7,861 nucleotides of DNA from Gammaproteobacteria bacterium. Lineage in GTDB: Bacteria > Gemmatimonadota > Gemmatimonadetes > Longimicrobiales > Gaopeijiaceae. How positions within the stretch are numbered: position 1 is the first letter of the stretch; each line of letters starts with the position of its first letter. A program made the position numbers and the translations under genes. Below the pieces are notes generated by a model that saw only the letters and a program-made list of their open reading frames with translations, had not been told where the DNA came from and made no database searches. Location: positions 1-7,861 of the forward strand of contig JAHEKL010000042.1 in assembly GCA_024638345.1 (NCBI GenBank). The letters run 5' to 3'. Of the stretch, positions 1 to 5,701 are shown in pieces.

Positions 1-474
1 ACGGGAAAGGCCACACCCGCATTATTGGACACCGTGCGAGTGGCTGCGTACGGGTCGAATCTCCCACTGAATCAGGTGTCCACGGTGTCGACCCCGGAGT
101 CCTCGTTGATCGTAGTCCAGCCCTTTGACCCGGGTTTGATCGGCGAGATCGAGCGGGGGATCCTCCAAGCCGACCTGGGGCTGAACCCGTCGAACGACGG
201 CCAGGTGGTGCGCGTTCCGATTCCTGCCCTGAACGAAGAGCGTCGGCTGGAGTACGCGAAGCTGCTCCACAAGATGGCCGAGGAGGGTCGCATATCGGTC
301 CGCCACGCGCGACGTGATGGAAACGACGACGTCAAGTCTCGGCAGAAGAGCGGCGAGCTCTCGGACGATCAGGCACACCGCGAGATGGACGAGATTCAGA
401 GGCTCACGGATCACTACACGGCCCAGATCGACGCGCTGTTGGCGGCGAAAGAGAAGGAGGTCATGTCCGTCTGA
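1..474 (+). CDS. frr: Ribosome recycling factor, 5'-truncated by window edge
   Basis: Cytoplasmic translation factor that, with EF-G, splits post-termination ribosomes. The frame is open from base 1, so the N-terminus (roughly the first 25-30 residues of a ~185-residue family) lies outside the window; the first GTG/ATG inside the window is not the real start. Visible family landmarks in order are GKATPALLD at the very start, PLNQVSTVS, VVQPFDP, the hallmark DLGLNPSNDG, then PIPALNEERR, RHARRDGNDD and a C-terminal helix ending in KEKEVMSV, close to the usual RRF ending. These cover domain II and the long helices of domain I. It is followed after 41 bases by uppS on the same strand, a common order in bacteria (pyrH usually lies upstream, not seen here). 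The AAGGAGG at 454-460 falls inside the codons for the KEKEV tail and is not followed by an ORF of its own. Confidence 0.97.
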   Translation, partial: TGKATPALLDTVRVAAYGSNLPLNQVSTVSTPESSLIVVQPFDPGLIGEIERGILQADLGLNPSNDGQVVRVPIPALNEERRLEYAKLLHKMAEEGRISVRHARRDGNDDVKSRQKSGELSDDQAHREMDEIQRLTDHYTAQIDALLAAKEKEVMSV

Positions 475-515
475 TAGAGGCTTCTGGTCTCGATCGTCCC
501 GGATCTCTTCTCGTC

Positions 516-1259
516 ATGAGCCATCCCTCCGTTTCATCAGGTCCCTCCGGTGATCTAGTCCCGCGGCACATCGCGGTGATCATGGACGGCAACGGACGTT
601 GGGCCGCCGAACGCGGATTGCCCCGGCACGCGGGTCATCGGGAGGGCATGAAGGCCGTCCGGGAGATCATTCGTGGATGCATCGATTCGGGCGTGGAGAT
701 CCTCACCCTGTTTGCGTTTTCGACGGAGAACTGGCAGCGGCCGGAGGAGGAGATCGTCGCGCTCATGACCCTCCTGCAGATCTACGCCGATCAAGAGAAG
801 GAAGAGTTGCGGGAAAAGGGAGTCGAGGTCCGCGTCCTCGGCGATCTCGCACGAGTGGACGGCCCGACGCACGACGCGGTCGAGCGAATCGAAAGCGCCA
901 CTCGAGGTGGAGCCAAGATGCGGCTGAACCTCATGATATCGTACTCGGGTCGTGCGGATATCGTGTCCGCCTGTCGGGCTTTGGCTCGCCGCGTTCGAGA
1001 CGGGACCTTGGACCCGGACGCGATCGACGAGGAGACGATATCGGATGACCTGCTCACCGAAGACCTGCCCGATCCCGACCTCCTCATTCGAACCTCCGGG
1101 GAGTTTCGAATCTCGAACTTCATGCTGTGGCAGCTCGCCTATACGGAGATCTACATCACTCCGGTCCTCTGGCCCGACTTCACTCGCGAGGACCTACTGG
1201 ACGCCGTCGTGGAATATCAAAGACGTGAACGACGATTCGGTCGCATCTCGTCCTCCTGA
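516..1259 (+). CDS. uppS: Undecaprenyl diphosphate synthase (cis-prenyltransferase)
   Basis: Condenses farnesyl diphosphate with isopentenyl diphosphates to give C55 undecaprenyl diphosphate, the lipid carrier for peptidoglycan and surface glycans; a soluble or membrane-associated enzyme. The 247 residues match the normal family length. Landmarks: HIAVIMDGNGRW at 18-29 with the Mg-binding catalytic Asp24, RHAGHREGM at 37-45, the FAFSTENW motif at 66-73, DLLIRTSGE at 188-196, then RISNFMLWQ and VLWPDF (217-222), and RRERRFG near the C-terminus. The usual NYGGR motif is represented by SYSGR (142-146), a noticeable variant. The ATG at 516 leaves a 17-residue leader before the first core motif, as expected, but no convincing Shine-Dalgarno precedes it. 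The frame stays open upstream into frr, with only a CTG (471) as a possible earlier start. It lies 41 bases after frr and 23 before cdsA, presumably in one operon. Confidence 0.97.
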   Translation: MSHPSVSSGPSGDLVPRHIAVIMDGNGRWAAERGLPRHAGHREGMKAVREIIRGCIDSGVEILTLFAFSTENWQRPEEEIVALMTLLQIYADQEKEELREKGVEVRVLGDLARVDGPTHDAVERIESATRGGAKMRLNLMISYSGRADIVSACRALARRVRDGTLDPDAIDEETISDDLLTEDLPDPDLLIRTSGEFRISNFMLWQLAYTEIYITPVLWPDFTREDLLDAVVEYQRRERRFGRISSS

Positions 1260-1282
1260 CTCCGCTCTTCCCGGGACCACCG

Positions 1283-2152
1283 ATGGCCGGAAGTGATCTT
1301 CCCCGCCGCCTGGCGGTCGCTGGCGTCGGGATTCCGTTCGGTGTCGCAGTCATCTATCTGGGAGCCTGGGTGCTGGCGGCACTTCTGTCGATCGTGGCCG
1401 CTCTCGGTGCGCGGGAAGCCTATCTGCTCGCCGAGGGGGCGGGAGTCCGTCCCTTGCATATGATCGGAATGGCGGCTTCTGCCCTCTTGGTTCTCTCCGC
1501 CTCGTGGGCAGAGACCTTCTCAGACTGGAGCACGCTGGCGATCATCATCGTGATCGTGCTTACCCTGGCCGCCTTGGTCACCGCGGTCTTCTCCCGCGGA
1601 ATCGAAGAGGCACCGCTTGGCACCGTGGCGATCACGGTCTTCGGTGCGATCTATGTCGGTGGGACGCTGAGCTTCGCGATCCACCTGCGAAGCTTTCCCG
1701 GTGTTGCGGATGGCTCGATGGGCTGGGCTGGTGCCATCGTCGTGATCTTCCCCCTGTTCATCACCTGGATCGGCGACTCCGTGGCCTATTTCGCCGGCCG
1801 CCGATGGGGGCGAGTCAAGCTCGTTCCCAAAGTCAGCCCCGGGAAGACGATTGCCGGAGCAGTCGGTGGGCTGCTCGGGACTCTCGGCGCATCCCTGCTT
1901 TTCGCGGCAATCCTCATCAATCCGTATTCCGGTGCCATGCTCTCATGGATTGCGGCGGCGGGAATCGGGATGGTGGTGGCGTGCATCGCGCAGGTCGGCG
2001 ACCTTGCGGAGTCTCTCCTGAAGCGCGAGGCCGGAGTCAAGGACTCTGGCAGCCTTCTTCCCGGACATGGCGGGGTCTTGGACCGGTTCGACTCGGTTCT
2101 GTTCGCCCTTCCGGTCACCTACACGCTGCTCCTCTTCACACTCGTTCGATGA
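1283..2152 (+). CDS. cdsA: Phosphatidate cytidylyltransferase (CDP-diacylglycerol synthase)
   Basis: Integral inner-membrane enzyme that converts phosphatidic acid and CTP into CDP-diacylglycerol, precursor of all major bacterial phospholipids. The 289 residues contain many hydrophobic segments, for example about 10-48, 57-75, 84-103, 113-135, 147-163, 193-212, 218-238 and 270-287. The C-terminal half carries family motifs: WIGDSVAYF (162-170), then KVSPGKTIAG (183-192), and a full match to the CDP-DAG synthase signature from Ser244 to Asp270, including KREAGVKDSG and PGHGGVLDRFD. ATG 1283 lies 23 bases past the uppS stop, with only a weak purine stretch (GGGA) upstream. The stop TGA (2150-2152) overlaps the dxr ATG in ATGA, so the two genes are probably translationally coupled. 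The order uppS-cdsA-dxr is common across bacteria, which supports the call. Confidence 0.96.
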   Translation: MAGSDLPRRLAVAGVGIPFGVAVIYLGAWVLAALLSIVAALGAREAYLLAEGAGVRPLHMIGMAASALLVLSASWAETFSDWSTLAIIIVIVLTLAALVTAVFSRGIEEAPLGTVAITVFGAIYVGGTLSFAIHLRSFPGVADGSMGWAGAIVVIFPLFITWIGDSVAYFAGRRWGRVKLVPKVSPGKTIAGAVGGLLGTLGASLLFAAILINPYSGAMLSWIAAAGIGMVVACIAQVGDLAESLLKREAGVKDSGSLLPGHGGVLDRFDSVLFALPVTYTLLLFTLVR

Positions 2153-3393
2153 TCCAGAACTCCCTCGAGCCTCCTGGGGACGCGGTGTCGGCATCCCCAC
2201 ATGACCGAACTGGTCCCGATGGCAGGATCCGCGTCGCGATCCTGGGGTCGACGGGCTCGATCGGCGTCAGCGCCCTGAGGGTGATCGAAAGACACCCCGA
2301 GCAGTTCGATGTGTCCGTGCTGGCCGCCAACCGGTCCGTGGATGCGCTTGCCCTCCAGGCCCGCCAGTACGACCCCCAGCAGGTGGTGATCTGCGATGAG
2401 AACGCCTACGACGGGAGCGGAGCAAGCTCCGGGTGGACCGTGGGGAGGGAGGCTTTGATCGATTCGGTGACCCGAGGGGACGTGGACGTCGTAATCAATG
2501 CCCTCGTCGGATTCGCCGGTCTCGAGCCATCCCTCGCGACTCTCGCCGCGGGAAAGCGGCTGGCGCTCGCGAACAAGGAGTCGCTCGTCGCGGGGGGAGA
2601 GCTGATGACTCGGGCCTTGCGGGAGAGCTCGGGAGAGCTCGTTCCCATTGACTCGGAGCACTCGGCGGTCATGCAATGCCTGGCTTCGTGTCCGACCAGC
2701 TCGGTGCAACGTGTGGTGCTGACCGCCTCAGGCGGCCCCTTTCGGGGTTGGGAAGAGGAGCAGCTCGAGCGAGTTCGCCCGGGAGACGCCCTGCAGCATC
2801 CGACATGGGACATGGGCGCGAAGATCACGATCGATTCGGCCACGCTCGCCAACAAGGCGTTGGAGGTGATCGAGGCCCATTTCTTGTATGGGATTCCGTA
2901 CGATCGGATCGAGGCGGTGGTGCACCCGCAGTCGGTCGTTCATTCGCTCGTCGAGTTCGTGGACGGATCCGTTATGGCGCAGCTGGGGTTTCCTACGATG
3001 GAGCTTCCGATTCTTTATGCGTTGACCTATCCGCACCGCCTGGACGATTCGGAGCTTCGGACCTTCGATCCGGTAAAATCATCTCCGCTGACCTTCGAGC
3101 CGATCGATCTGGAGACCTTTCCGCTGTTCCGAATCGGTACGGAAGCGGGTCGCAGCGGTGGGATCGCGCCCGTCGCGTTCAACGCTGCGAACGAAGTGGC
3201 AGTGGAGTCGTTCCTGAGCCAAGAGGTTCCTTTTCAGGCGATCGCCGAGATCGTCGGGGAGTCCGTCGGGCGAATGGGAGCGAAGAGCGTAACGAAGCTG
3301 GGAGACGTGCTCGAAGCGGACCGCGAAACGCGAGAAGTCGCTCATGAGCTCGTTCGACATATGCAAACGACCGTGAAGGGATACAACCGATGA
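2149..3393 (+). CDS. dxr: 1-deoxy-D-xylulose 5-phosphate reductoisomerase
   Basis: Catalyses the committed step of the MEP isoprenoid pathway: NADPH- and metal-dependent rearrangement and reduction of DXP to 2-C-methyl-D-erythritol 4-phosphate, in the cytoplasm. 414 residues from ATG 2149. Visible: the NADPH-binding GSTGSIG (33-39), NALVGFAGL, LANKESLVAGG, the metal-ligand motif IDSEHSA with Asp168 and Glu170, the flexible-loop/substrate motif SGGPFR, HPTWDMGAKI, DSATLANKALEVIEAH with the third ligand Glu239, HPQSVVHS, and a C-terminal helical domain with FNAANEVAV. All catalytic residues I can name are present. The start overlaps the cdsA stop (ATGA). This gives about 24 more N-terminal residues than E. 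coli Dxr; a GTG at 2185 preceded by GGGGA (2176-2180) is an alternative start. The reading frame is also open through cdsA, but that upstream stretch is shadow. The stop overlaps the rseP ATG. Confidence 0.97.
   Translation: MIQNSLEPPGDAVSASPHDRTGPDGRIRVAILGSTGSIGVSALRVIERHPEQFDVSVLAANRSVDALALQARQYDPQQVVICDENAYDGSGASSGWTVGREALIDSVTRGDVDVVINALVGFAGLEPSLATLAAGKRLALANKESLVAGGELMTRALRESSGELVPIDSEHSAVMQCLASCPTSSVQRVVLTASGGPFRGWEEEQLERVRPGDALQHPTWDMGAKITIDSATLANKALEVIEAHFLYGIPYDRIEAVVHPQSVVHSLVEFVDGSVMAQLGFPTMELPILYALTYPHRLDDSELRTFDPVKSSPLTFEPIDLETFPLFRIGTEAGRSGGIAPVAFNAANEVAVESFLSQEVPFQAIAEIVGESVGRMGAKSVTKLGDVLEADRETREVAHELVRHMQTTVKGYNR
2621..2640 (+). repeat. Perfect 10-bp tandem duplication inside dxr
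   Basis: GGGAGAGCTC occurs twice back to back at 2621-2630 and 2631-2640, within dxr just before the metal-ligand motif. Ten bases is not a multiple of three, so the two copies are read in different frames (encoding ESSGEL-type residues), and loss or gain of one copy would frameshift the gene. The encoded stretch is the variable linker before the IDSEH motif. Confidence 0.7.
3376..3381 (+). promoter_or_regulatory. Shine-Dalgarno for rseP
   Basis: AAGGGA ends 8 bases before the rseP ATG at 3390 and lies within the last codons of dxr. It is the clearest ribosome binding site of the plus-strand cluster and supports the ATGA-overlap start. Confidence 0.6.
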
Positions 3394-4826
3394 CCATTCT
3401 CTCGACGATCATCGTCCTGGGCGTGCTGATCTTCGTCCACGAGCTCGGTCACTTCTTGGCCGCACGATCCGTGGGAATCCGAGTGGAGCGCTTCTCGATC
3501 GGACTGGGGCCTCGGATCGCCGGCTTCACTCGTGGAGACACGGAGTACGTGCTGAGTGTCATCCCACTCGGCGGTTATGTGAAGATGGGAGGCATGGACG
3601 ACGAGATGATGGAGGTCATCGAGGGAGGTAAGTCCAAGACGGCGGATGAGGATCCGGAAGCCCCCGGATCAGCCGTCGAGAGCCCGCTCGAACCGTCGAC
3701 TCCGGTCGCCGTCGCCTCGGGCCAGAGAGAGCGTGACCCCCATGGCTTCGATTCGAAACCGGTCTGGGCCAGGGCGTGGGTCATCTCGGCGGGTGTCATC
3801 ATGAACTTCCTCTTCGCGTTCGTGACGTACACGGTGGTCGCGGGTGGGTGGGGATTCCCGGAGATGGAGACTACCCGAATCGGAGTGCTCGATTCCTCGG
3901 TGGTCCCCGCACAGGCTCGGTCGCTGCTGGACGTACCGCCCGGATCCGCCATCGTGAGCGTCGGCGGTCGGGAGGTCGGTCACTGGGGCGAAGTCAGGGA
4001 AGCGATTCTCGACGCACGCGATGGACCGACGACGATCGCCTTCGAGCAGCCCTCTCTGGAGATCGAAGTCGATCTCACGGGCGCGGACGTTCGCGCGGAA
4101 GTCTTCGGGGCGATGGACTACTGGCTGGCGCCGGCCATCGACATCGTGACCCCGGGGTCGCCGGCCGAGGAGTCCGGAATCCAGAGCGGCGACCTGGTCG
4201 TTGCGGTGGACGATCTGGAGATCGCGACCTGGCCGCAGCTCGTGGAGGCAGTTCGCTCGAGTCCGGAGACCGAGGTGACGCTGACGGTGGACCGCGAGGG
4301 CCAGCGCATCGCGATTCCAGTGACCCCGGCGGCCGAGCGGGAACCGGACCCCGAGACCGGCGAGCCCACGACGATCGGTCGGATTGGAATCATCCCCGTA
4401 CTGCCCGCCGTAGCGTTCTCTTCCATGCCGCCCCTGCAGGCCATCGCGGTCGGATGGGACGAGACCGTGTTCATTACCGGACAGATCCTCGGTTTCTTGC
4501 GCGATTTGGTAACTGGGGAGGTCTCTGCCAGAAACCTCGGTAGCATCGTTGCGATCGGGGAGATGTCGGGTCAGGCGGCCGCCGAGGGCCTACCCATGTT
4601 TCTGAGATTCATGGCGCTGTTCTCGGTGAACCTCGCGATTCTGAACCTCTTACCGATCCCAGTGCTGGACGGAGGCCATTTGGTCTTCCTCGGCATCGAG
4701 GGTATTCGAGGCCACCCACTTTCGGTCGAGCAACGACTCAGGTGGAGCCAGGTTGGGTTCGTAGTGCTGATGGGCATCATGGCCCTGGCCCTCGGCAATG
4801 ATCTCCTGAGATTGTTCGGTCTCTGA
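3390..4826 (+). CDS. rseP: RIP metalloprotease RseP (site-2 protease), double PDZ
   Basis: Zinc intramembrane protease of the inner membrane. In E. coli it cleaves RseA, after DegS, to release sigma-E, and clears signal peptides; the substrate here is unknown. 478 residues versus about 450 in E. coli. Visible: an N-terminal membrane helix bearing zinc motif HELGH (17-21), the membrane-reentrant GGYVKM (61-66), GVIMN in the second hydrophobic segment (135-139), two PDZ-like domains (about 182-230 with PPGSAIVSVGG, and about 250-312 with GSPAEESGIQSGD), and the third zinc-ligand motif LPIPVLDGGH (421-430, Asp427) followed by a C-terminal membrane segment (about 455-472). An unusual acidic, Pro/Ser-rich stretch at about 71-120 separates GGYVKM from the second helix. 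ATG 3390 overlaps the dxr stop (ATGA) and has AAGGGA at 3376-3381, 8 bases upstream. It is the last gene of the cluster. Confidence 0.96.
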   Translation: MTILSTIIVLGVLIFVHELGHFLAARSVGIRVERFSIGLGPRIAGFTRGDTEYVLSVIPLGGYVKMGGMDDEMMEVIEGGKSKTADEDPEAPGSAVESPLEPSTPVAVASGQRERDPHGFDSKPVWARAWVISAGVIMNFLFAFVTYTVVAGGWGFPEMETTRIGVLDSSVVPAQARSLLDVPPGSAIVSVGGREVGHWGEVREAILDARDGPTTIAFEQPSLEIEVDLTGADVRAEVFGAMDYWLAPAIDIVTPGSPAEESGIQSGDLVVAVDDLEIATWPQLVEAVRSSPETEVTLTVDREGQRIAIPVTPAAEREPDPETGEPTTIGRIGIIPVLPAVAFSSMPPLQAIAVGWDETVFITGQILGFLRDLVTGEVSARNLGSIVAIGEMSGQAAAEGLPMFLRFMALFSVNLAILNLLPIPVLDGGHLVFLGIEGIRGHPLSVEQRLRWSQVGFVVLMGIMALALGNDLLRLFGL

Positions 4827-4831
4827 CAGAC

Positions 4832-4849
4832 GCCCGGCGGTCCGCGGGT
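4832..4849 (+). terminator. Possible weak terminator hairpin between convergent genes
   Basis: Six bases after the rseP stop, CCCG (4833-4836) can pair with CGGG (4845-4848). The stem extends past a single bulged G (4837) by CG (4838-4839) with CG (4843-4844), leaving a 3-base loop, plus an outer G-T pair. A second weak hairpin, AGCGC (4856-4860) with GCGCT (4872-4876), lies next to the stop of the opposing gene. Neither is followed by a T-run on either strand, so they are poor intrinsic terminators. The position, in the only convergent gap of the window, is the main reason to list this. The 53-base gap holds nothing else I can identify. Confidence 0.25.
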
Positions 4850-4879
4850 CCAGGCAGCGCTTCAGGCAATGGCGCTCGC

Positions 4880-5701
4880 TCACAGGAGAGAGAGCTGGCT
4901 CGAGCCCCTCTCCGCGCGTAGGGCCCGAATGTCGACCAGTGGCGTGGGTCGATCCTGACGGGCAACCTCTAGGAACCCTCTCCATCCCGCCCGTCTGAGC
5001 GCTCGCGTGACCACGTCACGTGCCAACTCCGGTCGATTACACTCCGCAGAGAGATGGGCCAGGAAGATGCCCGAGAGAAACGGATGTACGAGCTCGCGAG
5101 CGAACCCGGCGGCGGCGTGGTTGGACAAGTGACCGTGAGAAGAGGCGATTCGGGCCTGAACCGACGACGGGTACGGGCCAGTCCGAAGCAGGGTTTCGTC
5201 GTGATTCGCCTCCAGCACCAGAAAGTGACACCCAGCTAGCGCATGCCGAGTGCCCGCGGTAGGTCGTCCGAGGTCCGTCGCGATCCCGACCCGAGTGCCG
5301 CATCGAGGACTCGTCACGGTTACGGCCACGGGATCGACGGCGTCGTGGACCGTCAAGAAGGGCTCGATCTCGAGATTCCCGACGACGAAACGCCGGCCAG
5401 GATCGTAGAAGCAGAGGTCTTCGCTTCCCCGGAGCAGAGCGGCGCAGGCTGCGCTGGTGGCCCGGGTCATGAAGAGCCGAGTGCCGAATCGCCGGGCAAA
5501 CACTCCACTGCCACGCGTGTGGTCGCGATGATCATGTGTGATGACGATCGCGGCGATCGACGAAGGCTCGATTCCCAGATCGCCCAGACGTTTCGCAAGC
5601 TGACGAGCGCTGAGGCCCGCGTCGATCAGAACCCGAGTGCCTTCCGTCGCGAGGAGGGTCGCGTTCCCTCGGCTCCCGCTGCCCAGAACGGCGATCTTCA
5701 T
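4880..5701 (-). CDS. WalJ/YycJ-type metallo-beta-lactamase-fold hydrolase
   Basis: Predicted zinc-dependent hydrolase of the MBL superfamily, 273 residues, no signal peptide or membrane segment. The family pattern is essentially complete: the start MKIAVLGSGSRGNATLL (1-17), VLIDAGLS (24-31), the zinc motif THDHRDH (55-61), VHDAVDP (118-124), ATDLG (141-145) with the bridging-type Asp143, LEANHDE (163-169), TGPYP (174-178), SSHGHLSN (187-194) and LAHLSAECNRPELA (214-227). YycJ/WalJ in Firmicutes is linked to the WalRK cell-wall regulon and coordination of division, and a 5'-3' exonuclease activity has been reported for a member. The substrate here is not deducible. The start at 5701 is chosen because it begins at the conserved first strand, has GGGAG at 5712-5708 with 6-base spacing, and overlaps the upstream stop as ATGA. 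The same frame stays open about 500 bases further upstream, but that part is shadow of the GlmU-like gene. Confidence 0.93.
   Translation of the reverse strand: MKIAVLGSGSRGNATLLATEGTRVLIDAGLSARQLAKRLGDLGIEPSSIAAIVITHDHRDHTRGSGVFARRFGTRLFMTRATSAACAALLRGSEDLCFYDPGRRFVVGNLEIEPFLTVHDAVDPVAVTVTSPRCGTRVGIATDLGRPTAGTRHALAGCHFLVLEANHDETLLRTGPYPSSVQARIASSHGHLSNHAAAGFARELVHPFLSGIFLAHLSAECNRPELARDVVTRALRRAGWRGFLEVARQDRPTPLVDIRALRAERGSSQLSLL

Noticed and set aside
454..471. Perfect AAGGAGG at the end of frr, 10 bases before an in-frame CTG (471) that could extend UppS.
   Set aside because: The purine run is explained by the conserved KEKEV tail of RRF; CTG starts are rare and the UppS core begins well after ATG 516, so an extension has no homology support.
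1504..2148. The dxr reading frame stays open for 645 bases upstream, suggesting a 629-residue fusion protein.
   Set aside because: The upstream part is Arg/Gly/Pro-rich shadow over the well-supported cdsA gene; Dxr homology begins only after 2149, where an ATGA overlap gives a natural start.
3776..4543. 255-residue open frame on the plus strand inside rseP.
   Set aside because: Arg/Gly/Asp-rich shadow of rseP in another frame, without motifs.
4856..4876. AGCGC/GCGCT hairpin in the convergent gap as a separate terminator.
   Set aside because: Only a 5-bp stem with an 11-base loop and no T-run; too weak to list on its own.
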